Shown piece by piece: positions 51,481-59,101 of a stretch of DNA of 64,000 bases; positions within the stretch are counted from its first letter, which is position 1, and the number at the start of each line of letters is the position of its first letter. This DNA is from Streptomyces alfalfae (GTDB lineage: Bacteria > Actinomycetota > Actinomycetes > Streptomycetales > Streptomycetaceae). The stretch covers positions 1 to 64,000 of the forward strand of contig NZ_QEXM01000042.1 in the NCBI RefSeq assembly GCF_004127445.1. Reading direction: 5' to 3'. Under the pieces are notes generated by a model. The model worked only from the letters and a program-made list of their open reading frames with translations. It was not told the origin of the DNA and searched no databases. The translations under genes and the position numbers were made by a program.

Positions 51481-51582
51481 GTGCTTGAGGCCTTCTTCTC
51501 CGCCCTGCTGGTTCTTGTCTGCGTCGCCGTTCTCGCCTTCGCCGGGCTCACCGTGAAGAAGCTGTACCAGGGCCAGCGCTGA
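51481..51582 (+). CDS. Very small membrane protein (33 aa)
   Basis: A short ORF starts GTG with GAGGAGCACCCC upstream and encodes one hydrophobic helix, MLEAFFSALLVLVCVAVLAF, followed by a basic end (KKLYQGQR). Good ribosome site, single helix and basic tail support a real micro-protein. Function unknown. It is 43 nt upstream of the nitrobindin-like gene and could be cotranscribed. Confidence 0.65.
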   Translation: MLEAFFSALLVLVCVAVLAFAGLTVKKLYQGQR

Positions 51583-51625
51583 CCCCCACCCGTCGCCCGC
51601 ACCGAACAGATCGCCTGAGCATCCC

Positions 51626-52198
51626 ATGATCGAGATTCCGTCCGACCTGAACCCCCGCCTCGTCCCCCTCGCCTTCCTCCTCGGCAACTGGGCGGGCGCC
51701 GGCGTGACCGACTTCCCCGGCGCCGAGAAGGCGAACTTCGGCCAGGAGGTCTCCTTCACGCACGACGGGCGGGACTTCATCGAGTACCGCTCGCACACCT
51801 GGGTGCTCGACTCCGAGGGCAACAAGGTGAAGCCGCTGGAGTCCGAGTCCGGCTTCTGGCGGATCGACGAGGACCGCAAGGTCGAGGTCGTGATGGTCCG
51901 CGACGACGGGGTCGTCGAGGTCTGGTACGGCGAGCTCGCCGACAAGAAGCCGCAGATCGACCTGGCCACGGACGCCGTCGCGCGCACCGCCGCCTCCGGC
52001 CCCTACACCGGCGGCAAGCGGCTCTACGGCTACGTCAAGGGCGATCTGATGTGGGTCGGCGAGAAGCAGACCCCCGAGGTGCCGCTGCGGCCGTACATGT
52101 CGGCCCAGCTGAAGAAGGTCGTCACGCCCGAGGAGGTCGCCGACATGGCGCGCAACCTCGGCGATCTGCCGGACGACGGCATCGCCTTCTTCAAGTAG
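51626..52198 (+). CDS. FABP-like / nitrobindin-family protein
   Basis: A 190-aa beta-barrel protein. The family motif at the N-terminus is AFLLGNWAGAGVTDFPG (usually G-x-W-x-G-x-G), followed by EVSFTHDGRDFIEYRSHTW and ESGFWRIDEDRKVEVVMV. Relatives are haem-binding nitrobindins that isomerise peroxynitrite. The usual C-terminal haem-ligand His is not obvious here (end reads MSAQLKKVVTPEE), so haem binding is uncertain. Confidence 0.85.
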   Translation: MIEIPSDLNPRLVPLAFLLGNWAGAGVTDFPGAEKANFGQEVSFTHDGRDFIEYRSHTWVLDSEGNKVKPLESESGFWRIDEDRKVEVVMVRDDGVVEVWYGELADKKPQIDLATDAVARTAASGPYTGGKRLYGYVKGDLMWVGEKQTPEVPLRPYMSAQLKKVVTPEEVADMARNLGDLPDDGIAFFK

Positions 52199-52211
52199 AC
52201 CCGAGGGGACC

Positions 52212-52217
52212 TAGAAT
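52212..52217 (+). promoter_or_regulatory. -10 element of nur (leaderless)
   Basis: TAGAAT ends 7 nt before the GTG start at 52225. That distance places the transcription start on the start codon, so the mRNA has no leader or ribosome-binding site. A weak TTCAAG lies 16 bp upstream. Confidence 0.65.
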
Positions 52218-52224
52218 CTGGGGT

Positions 52225-52695
52225 GTGGCGAGCACCGATTCCGACTGGAAGAGCGACCTGCGGCAGCGCGGCTACCGGCTGACGCCGCAGCGCCAGCTCG
52301 TCCTCGAAGCCGTCGACACCCTGGAGCACGCGACTCCCGACGACATCCTCTGCGAAGTGCGCAAGACGGCGTCGGGGGTCAACATCTCCACGGTCTACCG
52401 CACCCTTGAGCTCCTGGAGGAGCTCAAGCTGGTCTCGCACGCCCACCTCGGGCACGGCGCCCCGACGTACCACCTCGCGGACCGCCACCACCACATCCAC
52501 TTGGTGTGCCGGGACTGCACGGGCGTCATCGAGGCGGACACCGGGATCGCCGCGGAGTTCACCGCCAAGCTGCGCGAGACCTTCGGCTTCGACACCGACC
52601 TGAAGCACTTCGCGATCTTCGGGCAGTGCGGGGAGTGCCGCACGAAGCAGCGGTCGGAGCCGCCGGGGACGGCCGCGGAGCGCGGGCAGAAATAA
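52225..52695 (+). CDS. nur: Fur-family regulator, nickel-responsive Nur
   Basis: A 156-aa Fur-family repressor. The winged helix covers LRQRGYRLTPQRQLVLEAVD and SGVNISTVYRTLELLEELKL. The metal sites include HLGHGAPTYHLADRHHHIHL, and CRDC with a later CGEC pair. The sequence follows the S. coelicolor Nur protein, as I remember it, through most of its length. Nur represses nickel uptake and switches superoxide dismutases. The C-terminus is longer and Lys/Arg-rich. GTG start, probably leaderless. Confidence 0.88.
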   Translation: MASTDSDWKSDLRQRGYRLTPQRQLVLEAVDTLEHATPDDILCEVRKTASGVNISTVYRTLELLEELKLVSHAHLGHGAPTYHLADRHHHIHLVCRDCTGVIEADTGIAAEFTAKLRETFGFDTDLKHFAIFGQCGECRTKQRSEPPGTAAERGQK

Positions 52696-52715
52696 AAGCC
52701 GCCGCCCGCTGGTCG

Positions 52716-52721
52716 TAGTCT
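52716..52721 (+). promoter_or_regulatory. -10 element of the ygfZ-like gene (leaderless)
   Basis: TAGTCT lies 8 nt before the ATG at 52730. No AG-rich ribosome site is present in between, which points to a leaderless start at that ATG rather than at the GTG at 52724. Confidence 0.6.
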
Positions 52722-52729
52722 TTGTGAAC

Positions 52730-53695
52730 ATGAAGAGCCCCCTGTTGTCCCTGCCCGGCGCCGTCCCCGCCGAGGGCGTGGACGAAGGCGTCGCCGCCCA
52801 CTACGGCGACCTGTTCCGCGAGCAGCGCGCCCTCGCCGACGGCACCGGCTTCGTCGACCTCTCCCACCGCGGCGTGGTCACCGTCACCGGCTCCGACCGG
52901 CTGAGCTGGCTGCACCTCCTGCTCACCCAGCACGTCAGCGAACTGCCGGCGGGCCGGGCCACCGAAGCCCTGATCCTCTCCGCCAACGGACACATCGAGC
53001 ACGCCCTGTACCTCGTCGACGACGGCGAGACCATCTGGGCGCACGTCGAGCCCGGCACCCAGGACGCCCTCCTCGCGTACCTGGAGAGCATGAAGTTCTT
53101 CTACCGCGTGGAAGTCGCCGACAGAACGGACGACTACGCGGTCGTCCACCTGCCCGCGGGCTCGATCGCCGCCGTCCCCGAGGGCGTCGTCGTACGCGAG
53201 ACGCCGCACGGACGCGATCTGTTCCTGCCGCGCGCCGACCTGGAGGCCTACGCGGCGGGGAACGGCCCCGCGGCCGGTCTCCTCGCGTACGAGGCGCTGC
53301 GCGTGGAGTCCCACAGGCCGCGCCTCGGCTTCGAGACCGACCACCGCACGATCCCGCACGAGCTGGGCTGGATCGGCGCCGCCGTCCACCTGCAGAAGGG
53401 CTGCTACCGGGGGCAGGAGACCGTCGCCCGCGTCCACAACCTGGGGAAGCCGCCGCGCCGCCTGGTCTTCCTGCACCTGGACGGCAGCGAGGTGCACCTG
53501 CCGCCCGCCGGGACGCCCCTGCACCTCGCGAGCGAGGGCGCCGAGGGCCGCAAGCTGGGCTTCGTGACGACCTCCGTACGCCACCACGAGCTGGGGCCGA
53601 TCGCCCTCGCGCTGGTCAAGCGCAACGTCCCGGTGGACGCGGAGCTGGTCGCGGGGGACACGGCCGCCGCGCAGGAGGTCGTGGTCGAGCCGTAG
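52730..53695 (+). CDS. ygfZ: YgfZ/GcvT-like folate-binding Fe-S maintenance protein
   Basis: A 321-aa protein of the GcvT fold. The YgfZ signature K-G-C-Y-x-G-Q-E is present as LQKGCYRGQETVAR. The N-terminal half has VDLSHRGVVTVTGSDRLSWL. Proteins of this group help repair or insert iron-sulfur clusters with folate. It lies 34 nt downstream of nur but has its own -10 element, so it may be transcribed independently. ATG 52730 chosen. Confidence 0.9.
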   Translation: MKSPLLSLPGAVPAEGVDEGVAAHYGDLFREQRALADGTGFVDLSHRGVVTVTGSDRLSWLHLLLTQHVSELPAGRATEALILSANGHIEHALYLVDDGETIWAHVEPGTQDALLAYLESMKFFYRVEVADRTDDYAVVHLPAGSIAAVPEGVVVRETPHGRDLFLPRADLEAYAAGNGPAAGLLAYEALRVESHRPRLGFETDHRTIPHELGWIGAAVHLQKGCYRGQETVARVHNLGKPPRRLVFLHLDGSEVHLPPAGTPLHLASEGAEGRKLGFVTTSVRHHELGPIALALVKRNVPVDAELVAGDTAAAQEVVVEP

Positions 53696-53703
53696 GCCGG
53701 CCG

Positions 53704-53725
53704 CCGGCGGCTCCCCGGCCGCCGG
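53704..53725. terminator. Hairpin between ygfZ and dtd
   Basis: CCGGCGGC and GCCGCCGG form an 8-bp stem with a 6-nt loop between the two convergent stops. There is no T run, so its strength is uncertain. Confidence 0.55.
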
Positions 53726-54163
53726 TCACATCTCCAGCAGGACCGTGAAGGGGCCGTCGTTGGTCAGCCCCACCCGCATCTGCGCCCCGAAGCGGCCGGT
53801 GGCCACCGTCGCGCCCAGCGAGCGCAGCCGGGCGACGACCTCGTCGACCAGGGGCTCGGCGACATCGCCGGGGGCCGCCGCGTTCCAGGTGGGGCGGCGG
53901 CCCTTGCGGGCGTCCCCGTAGAGGGTGAACTGGCTGATGACCAGCAGCGGCGCGTCGACGTCGCTGCACGACCGCTCATCGGTGAGCATCCGCAGCGACC
54001 ACAGCTTCGCGGCCATCCGCGCGGCCTTCTCCTTGGTGTCGTCGTGCGTGACGCCCACCAGGACGCACAGGCCCTCGCCGCTGATCTCGCCCACCGTCTC
54101 GGGGCCGTCCTCGCCCTCGACGACCACGCTCGCCCCGTCGACCCTCTGCACCACAGCTCGCAT
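53726..54163 (-). CDS. dtd: D-aminoacyl-tRNA deacylase
   Basis: A 145-aa enzyme that removes D-amino acids from mischarged tRNAs. The start MRAVVQRVDGASVVV is canonical. The catalytic motifs are LLVISQFTLYGDARKG (family: SQFTL) and GLTNDGPFTVLLEM (family: TN-x-GP-x-T). No Shine-Dalgarno sequence is visible before ATG 54163; CATGAT lies 6-11 nt upstream, so this may be leaderless. Confidence 0.95.
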   Translation of the reverse strand: MRAVVQRVDGASVVVEGEDGPETVGEISGEGLCVLVGVTHDDTKEKAARMAAKLWSLRMLTDERSCSDVDAPLLVISQFTLYGDARKGRRPTWNAAAPGDVAEPLVDEVVARLRSLGATVATGRFGAQMRVGLTNDGPFTVLLEM

Positions 54164-54333
54164 ACGGTCATCATGCCGTGCCCCGCGGCGTGGTCCGGCC
54201 GGGGCCTCGGCGGCGCTCGATCCCCCCATCTGGGGCTGATTGCGGGCACTCGCTCCCATAGCGGCCACTTCGAGTGGCACGATGCTCGCACGCGGTGCAC
54301 CGCGTCGGCCGGTCGAGGGGACGGGTAGAGCAC

Positions 54334-54948
54334 ATGAGCACACCAGGTGCGGGGCAGTCGCCCGGAGGCATCATCTCGCTGCGGCGCACGGCGGTTCCGC
54401 GTCCGCCCGCACAGCGCACGACGGGCCCGCGGCTGCCCGACGTGCCGGACATCGACCTGGCCGCACGGCGTCTCGGCGAGCTCCGCGGACTGCGCAGGGC
54501 GGCGCAGCGGGACGAGGCCGACCTCAGCTACGTACGGCGGCTGCTCCAGGGCCGCATCGACATCCTGCGGGCCGAGCTGGCGCGCCGGAAGGACCCGAGC
54601 GATCCGCAGGCCCCGGCGCCGGACGCGGCGGTCGTGAACCGGCTCTCGGAGATCCTCGCCGACGCCCCGGCCAGGCACCGCTCGTCGGCACGGCACGTCA
54701 CGCTCGGCACCCCGCAGGGCGAGGAGTACCGCCGCCTGGCCACGGACATGCTCGCCGAGGTCGAGCTCTCCGACCTGGCGGCGCGCACGGACGAGGAGCT
54801 GCACACGGCCATGGGCCGCCTCGTCGGGTACGAACAGCAGGTCTCGCGCCGCCGCCAGCTCCTCCAGCGCACGGCGGACGACTGCAGCGCGGAGATCACC
54901 CGGCGCTACCGCGAGGGCGAGGCGCAGGTGGACGACCTCCTGGTGTGA
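54334..54948 (+). CDS. rsiG: RsiG, c-di-GMP-dependent anti-sigma factor of WhiG
   Basis: A 204-aa mostly helical protein. It carries two exact copies of the c-di-GMP-binding motif E-x3-S-x2-R-x3-Q-x3-D: EADLSYVRRLLQGRID and EQQVSRRRQLLQRTAD. That twin signature defines RsiG, which, loaded with c-di-GMP, holds the sporulation sigma factor WhiG inactive. The first 35 residues are disordered. GGTAGAG lies before the ATG. WhiG is not in this window. Confidence 0.95.
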   Translation: MSTPGAGQSPGGIISLRRTAVPRPPAQRTTGPRLPDVPDIDLAARRLGELRGLRRAAQRDEADLSYVRRLLQGRIDILRAELARRKDPSDPQAPAPDAAVVNRLSEILADAPARHRSSARHVTLGTPQGEEYRRLATDMLAEVELSDLAARTDEELHTAMGRLVGYEQQVSRRRQLLQRTADDCSAEITRRYREGEAQVDDLLV

Positions 54949-55036
54949 GGCCGCTGCGGGGCCGGTGCGGGATCGTCGGGGCCCGGCGCCGCGGCCGGGC
55001 CGGGGGAAAACGCGTGCGGCGCCGGGGCCCGCTGCC

Positions 55037-55042
55037 TAGCGT
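55037..55042 (+). promoter_or_regulatory. -10 element of the Eis-like gene (leaderless)
   Basis: TAGCGT ends 6 nt before the ATG at 55049, with no ribosome-binding site between. This suggests a leaderless transcript. Confidence 0.55.
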
Positions 55043-55048
55043 TGGCGC

Positions 55049-56311
55049 ATGAACGACGACGTTGAGATACGGACGATCACCGACGCCGAACTGCCGGCCT
55101 GGCTGCGCGCCGTCCAGGCCGGGTTCCTCCGCTCACGGGCCGCGATGTCGGACGAGGCCATCGCTCACGCACGCGCGCGTGAGGACGCCCAGACCCTGCG
55201 GGGCGCCTTCGACCGAGGGCGCTGCGTGGGCACGTACCGCTCCTATCCGCAGGAGCTGACCGCCGTGGGCGGGGCCGCCGTCGACGCCCACGCCGTCACC
55301 GCGGTCACGGTGGCGCCCACGCACCGCCGCCGCGGCATCCTCGGCCGCATGATGAGCGCGGACCTCGCGGCGGCGAAGGAGCGCGGCGCCGTGGTCGCCA
55401 CGCTGATCGCCTCCGAGCACCGGATCTACGGACGGTACGGCTTCGGGCCCGCGACCTCGACCACCGAGTGGACGGTCGACGTGCCGCGTGCGGGGCTCGA
55501 CCCGCGCTGGTCGGGTCCGGACGAGGCGGGCGCCCGTATCGACCTGGTCGACGGCGAGGACGTGCGCAAGCTGGGCCCCGAGCTGCACGAGCGCTTCCGT
55601 GCCCTCCAGCACGGCGCGATCGACCGCGACGAGCGGTGGTGGCTGCGGAACACCGGGCAGGAGGCCACCCCCGAGTTCCCGTGGGAGGAGCCGTTCTACG
55701 CGCTCTACCGCTCACCGTCCGGCACGGTCGACGGCCTCATCGTGTACCGCACGACCCACAACCGGTACGACGCCTCCAGGCTGCCGGAGAACTCCGCCTC
55801 CGTCCTCGGCACGACCACCGCCACGCCCGCCGCCGAGCGCGCCCTGTGGCACTACGTCTGCTCGATCGACAAGGTCGTCTCGGTCAGGTCCGGCCACCGC
55901 GCCCCCGACGACGTGCTCCCCGACCTCCTGCCGGACCCGCGCGCCGCCCGGGTCACCACGCACGCCGACTGGCTCTGGGTGCGCGTCCTCGATGTCGTAC
56001 GGGCCCTCGAAGCGCGCACGTACGCCGGTACCGGCACGCTCGTCCTCGACGTCGCCGACGACGCAGGGCTCGCGGGCGGCCGGTACCGCCTGGAGGTCGC
56101 GGAGGGCGGCCGGGTGGAGTGTGCGCCGACCGGCGACGCCTGCGACATCTCCCTGGGCGTCGGCGAGTTGGGGCGGATGTGGCTAGGTGAGGGCTCCCTG
56201 GCGCGGCTGGTGGCGCTGGGCCGGGCGGCGGAGCGGCGGGCGGGCGCGGCGGCGCTGATGGACACGCTGTTCCGCACGTCGCGGCGGCCGTGGTGCCCGG
56301 ACCTCTTCTGA
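55049..56311 (+). CDS. Eis-like GNAT acetyltransferase
   Basis: A 420-aa protein with the Eis layout: an N-terminal GNAT domain (AVTVAPTHRRRGILGRMMSA, Tyr in HRIYGRYGFGPAT), a second degenerate GNAT half, and a C-terminal SCP2-like sterol-carrier fold (DISLGVGELGRMWLGEGSLA). The chain ends in Phe, whose terminal carboxylate acts as the catalytic base in Eis. Eis enzymes acetylate aminoglycosides and lysines; here the natural substrate is unknown. Strong terminator follows. Confidence 0.93.
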   Translation: MNDDVEIRTITDAELPAWLRAVQAGFLRSRAAMSDEAIAHARAREDAQTLRGAFDRGRCVGTYRSYPQELTAVGGAAVDAHAVTAVTVAPTHRRRGILGRMMSADLAAAKERGAVVATLIASEHRIYGRYGFGPATSTTEWTVDVPRAGLDPRWSGPDEAGARIDLVDGEDVRKLGPELHERFRALQHGAIDRDERWWLRNTGQEATPEFPWEEPFYALYRSPSGTVDGLIVYRTTHNRYDASRLPENSASVLGTTTATPAAERALWHYVCSIDKVVSVRSGHRAPDDVLPDLLPDPRAARVTTHADWLWVRVLDVVRALEARTYAGTGTLVLDVADDAGLAGGRYRLEVAEGGRVECAPTGDACDISLGVGELGRMWLGEGSLARLVALGRAAERRAGAAALMDTLFRTSRRPWCPDLF

Positions 56312-56348
56312 TCCCCGCCGGGACGGCGGCCCGCCGTCACGCGTGAGC

Positions 56349-56387
56349 GAGCCCCGGCTCCCCGTAGCCGGGAGCCGGGGCTCTTTT
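56349..56387 (+). terminator. Terminator of the Eis-like gene
   Basis: GAGCCCCGGCTCCC and GGGAGCCGGGGCTC form a perfect 14-bp stem around CGTAGCC, followed by TTTT. Confidence 0.94.
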
Positions 56388-56486
56388 CATCGGCGGCCGA
56401 CCGGACTCCCGGCTCCCCTCCGGATGGGAGCCCGGTCAACCGGGTCTGTGGTGGGACCGGTCGATGGGACCGGTCGGGTCACCCGG

Positions 56487-56672
56487 TCAGTTCGACTGGG
56501 CGAGGAGCAGGATCAGGAGCGCGGCTCCCGCTCCGCTCAGTTTGGTGTTCCTGGCCTTGACCCCCACGGTGAGGAGGACGAAGGCGATGATTCCCAGCGG
56601 CCCGTACTTCCACTGGATGAGCTGCTCGAAACCGATGGCGAGGGCGGCGACGACGAGGGCGATGAGCGGCAT
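56487..56672 (-). CDS. Two-helix small membrane protein, copy 1 (61 aa)
   Basis: A short membrane protein: helix 1 MPLIALVVAALAIGFEQLIQ, the conserved QWKYGP turn, and helix 2 IIAFVLLTVGVKA, then a third hydrophobic end (AALLILLLAQSN). GGAGGG lies 8 nt before the ATG. It is paralogous to the gene at 57885 and, like it, diverges from a GntR-type regulator gene with an AGTTGG-N3-CCAACT palindrome in between. Function unknown; probably the target controlled by that regulator. GACCGGTC repeats follow its stop. Confidence 0.82.
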   Translation of the reverse strand: MPLIALVVAALAIGFEQLIQWKYGPLGIIAFVLLTVGVKARNTKLSGAGAALLILLLAQSN

Positions 56673-56804
56673 GGCGTTCCCTCCTTCGGGATCGGGGCGG
56701 CGGACCCCGTGCGGCCGGTGACCAACTGGACGCCGCCGACGGGACGTCGCGGCGGTGACCCCCGGGGTGGTGACCAAGCCCGGTGGGACCTGACCATGTC
56801 GCCC

Positions 56805-56821
56805 AAGTTGGCTACCAACTT
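56805..56821. promoter_or_regulatory. Palindromic operator 1, AAGTTGG-CTA-CCAACTT
   Basis: A perfect 7-bp-arm palindrome lies between the small membrane protein gene and the regulator gene. The same AGTTGG/CCAACT dyad with a 3-bp spacer recurs at 58103 in the paralogous module. This recurrence is the main argument that it is the binding site of the GntR-type proteins. Confidence 0.8.
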
Positions 56822-56906
56822 CTCCTGAGTTATCTCCGTGAGAGTCGACTCATAACCACCTTCCTGACAACTCCCGGAAGATGGCGCGAAGTTGTACCGT
56901 TTGGTT

Positions 56907-57809
56907 GTGACTACGGACCACGTCCCGGTCGACGGGAACAAGAAGCGGCAGCGCTCTCACCGCGAGGTGGCGGAGGTGCTGCGCGAGCGGATCAGGTCCG
57001 GGTCCCTGCGGCCGGGTCAGCGCATGCCCACGCAGGCGGAACTGGCCGACGAGTTCGGCGTCGAACGCGGCGCCGTACGGGAGGCGCTGCGGATACTGCA
57101 CCGTGAGCACCTCCTGTCCAACGTGTCCAAGGGCAGTCCCGCCACGGTCGCCGACGCGTCCGAGCGGGGGCTCGCCGACCCCGGAGCGGTGCGTCCGCAG
57201 CCGACGATGGTGGGACTCGCACCCCGTGTCGCGGCGGCGTTCGAGGCGCCGCACGTGGAGATCGACGCGCTCTGCCTGACGTCCGTCTCGCTCACCATGG
57301 CGATCGGCGAACCGCTCCGGCAGATCCACGCGGGGCAGCGGAAACCGGCCAAGGTCGACGTCCGGGTTCTGCTGCCGAGCCGCGCCATCGACCTCGCCTT
57401 CCCCACCCCGGTCGACGACCGGGACGACGAGGACGGCGAGGTCCACCGCCGGTGGCTCGACCAGCGCAACGCACAGGGCCAGGTCCTGCGCCACAACCTC
57501 CGGATGCTGCGCTCGTCGCACGGCATCGATGTGTCGGTGCAGTTCAGGGCGCTGCCGTTCACGCCGCCGGTGAAGCTGTACCTGCTCAACGGCTCGGAGG
57601 CGCTCTTCGCGTACTACACGCTGTCCGAGCGGGGCGAGGAGATCGGTGAGGAGTCCCTGCAGATGTACGACGCGCAGGGCACGCAGTCGATGCTCTTCCC
57701 CTTCCACCAGGGGGGCGGCCTGCGGGACACGACGTTCGTCGAGCAGTCCCACCTGTGGTTCAACGCGCTGTGGAGCACGATCAGCCAGGACCTGGACCTG
57801 GTGGGCTGA
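56907..57809 (+). CDS. GntR-type regulator with KLY-LN effector domain, copy 1
   Basis: A 300-aa regulator. The winged helix is clear: RIRSGSLRPGQRMPTQAELA and EFGVERGAVREALRILHREH. The roughly 190-residue C-terminal domain carries RNAQGQVLRHNLRMLRSSHG, PPVKLYLLNGSEALFAYYTL and QSHLWFNALWSTI; I cannot place it in a named family. GTG 56907 is preferred because TACCGT (56895-56900) fits a -10 six nt upstream and the frame before it is short; a TTG at 56892 is an alternative. It probably controls the divergent two-helix protein. The stop lies inside a 16-bp tandem repeat. Confidence 0.85.
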   Translation: MTTDHVPVDGNKKRQRSHREVAEVLRERIRSGSLRPGQRMPTQAELADEFGVERGAVREALRILHREHLLSNVSKGSPATVADASERGLADPGAVRPQPTMVGLAPRVAAAFEAPHVEIDALCLTSVSLTMAIGEPLRQIHAGQRKPAKVDVRVLLPSRAIDLAFPTPVDDRDDEDGEVHRRWLDQRNAQGQVLRHNLRMLRSSHGIDVSVQFRALPFTPPVKLYLLNGSEALFAYYTLSERGEEIGEESLQMYDAQGTQSMLFPFHQGGGLRDTTFVEQSHLWFNALWSTISQDLDLVG

Positions 57810-57868
57810 GACCCGGTGGGGCTGAGACCTGGTGGGGCTGAGGCCCGGTAGGGCTGAGGCCGACCTCA
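57795..57868 (+). repeat. 16-bp tandem repeat spanning the regulator stop (4 copies)
   Basis: GCTGAGACCCGGTGGG, GCTGAGACCTGGTGGG, GCTGAGGCCCGGTAGG and GCTGAGGCCGACCTCA follow each other from 57805. The TGA in the first is the stop codon, and the coding sequence just before it (ACCTGGTGGGCTGAG) is also a copy, so the repeat unit is derived from the last codons. Confidence 0.88.
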
Positions 57869-57884
57869 GCGGGCCGGCCGGTGG

Positions 57885-58073
57885 TCATAGGGCCGGGCCG
57901 GTCACCATCAGGGCGAGGACGCCGGCGCCGACGGAGCTGCAGGCCGGGCTCTTGGCCTTGAGGCCGACGGTCAGCAGGAGGAGACCGGCGATGCCCATGG
58001 GGCCGTACTTCCACTGCACGAGCTGTTCGGCGGCGACGGCGGCCACGGCTGCGAGGAGGGCTATGGCGGGCAT
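57885..58073 (-). CDS. Two-helix small membrane protein, copy 2 (62 aa)
   Basis: A paralogue of the gene at 56487: MPAIALLAAVAAVAAEQLVQ, then the same QWKYGP turn, then IAGLLLLTVGLKAKSP and a third hydrophobic segment (AGVLALMVTGPAL). ATG 58073 with GGAGGC upstream; the ORF can extend 7 codons. It diverges from regulator copy 2 across the second palindrome. Function unknown. Confidence 0.82.
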   Translation of the reverse strand: MPAIALLAAVAAVAAEQLVQWKYGPMGIAGLLLLTVGLKAKSPACSSVGAGVLALMVTGPAL

Positions 58074-58102
58074 GGTGGTGCCTCCTTCTGCCATCTTGAG
58101 TC

Positions 58103-58117
58103 AGTTGGCAACCAACT
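58103..58117. promoter_or_regulatory. Palindromic operator 2, AGTTGG-CAA-CCAACT
   Basis: A perfect palindrome in the second divergent promoter, matching operator 1 in both arms and spacer length. Two ACAACT direct repeats 11 bp apart (58154, 58165) and a GTTGT at 58189 also occur and partly recur in module 1 (ACAACT-N17-AGTTGT at 56867-56895). Confidence 0.8.
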
Positions 58118-58204
58118 CTGCCTAGGGTGTCCCCACTTGGCGAGCCGGAATAAACAACTCACCCACAACTCCCCTGAGATGGCGGACGGTTGTATCGTTT
58201 GGTG

Positions 58205-59101
58205 GTGACCCAGGAGAACGCTGCAGTGAACGGCAGTAGAAAGCTCTCACCCCAGGACATTGCCGACACCCTGCGTGAGCGCATCCGGGCGGGCGAGCTC
58301 AGAGCCGGTGACCGCCTGCCGACCCAGGCCGAGCTGGCCGAGGAGTTCGGCGTGGAGCGCGGCACCGTGCGGCAGGCGATGAAGAAGCTCCAGAGCGAAG
58401 GCCTGCTGTCCAACGTCAGCAAGGGCAGCCCGCCACGGGTCGCCGAAGCGGGACCCGCGCCCGCGGCCCAGGGCCCGCAGCCGTCCATGGTCGCGCTGGC
58501 CCCACGGCTCGCGGCGGCGTTCGCGGAGCCGCAGGTGCGGATCGACGTCGTGTCGTACACCGCCGAGACCCTGATGATCGCCCTCGGGGAACCGGTCCGC
58601 CTCATCCACGAGGGCCGCATCCGCCCGGACTCCATCGCCGTACGCATCCTGCTGCCCAGCAGCGACATCACGCTGGCCTTCCCCGTGCCGGTCGAGGCCG
58701 ACCCCCGGAGCGCGGACCGCCTCCACCGGCGCTGGCTGTCCCAACGCAACGCCCAGGGCCAGGTGCTCCGCCACAACCTCCGCGCCCTGCGCTCCTCCCA
58801 CGGCATCGACGTGTCGGTGCAGTTCAGGGCGCTGCCGTTCACGACGCCGGTGAAGCTGTACCTGGTGAACGGCAAGGAGGCGCTGCTGGCGTACTACACG
58901 CTCGGGCGCGAACAGGTGCTCCTGGACGACGCGAGCGGCGCCGAGGCCATGGACATGTACGACGTCGGCGGCATCACGGCCCCCCTGTTCTCCTTCGAGA
59001 AGACGGGGCCGACCTCACGTGACGCCACGTTCGTCGACGAGTCCCAGAAGTGGTTCGACGCCCTCTGGGCAACCATCACCTCGGACCTGACACTCTCTTA
59101 G
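58205..59101 (+). CDS. GntR-type regulator with KLY-LN effector domain, copy 2
   Basis: A 298-aa paralogue of the regulator at 56907, sharing most of the wing helix (PTQAELAEEFGVERGTVRQA), LLSNVSKGSP, RNAQGQVLRHNLR, RSSHGIDVSVQFRALPF and VKLYLVNGKEALLAYYTLG. The acidic segment before the end differs. GTG 58205 is 6 nt after TATCGT (58193-58198), suggesting a leaderless start. Its TAG stop touches the ATG of the HAD gene, so those two are probably cotranscribed. Confidence 0.85.
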   Translation: MTQENAAVNGSRKLSPQDIADTLRERIRAGELRAGDRLPTQAELAEEFGVERGTVRQAMKKLQSEGLLSNVSKGSPPRVAEAGPAPAAQGPQPSMVALAPRLAAAFAEPQVRIDVVSYTAETLMIALGEPVRLIHEGRIRPDSIAVRILLPSSDITLAFPVPVEADPRSADRLHRRWLSQRNAQGQVLRHNLRALRSSHGIDVSVQFRALPFTTPVKLYLVNGKEALLAYYTLGREQVLLDDASGAEAMDMYDVGGITAPLFSFEKTGPTSRDATFVDESQKWFDALWATITSDLTLS

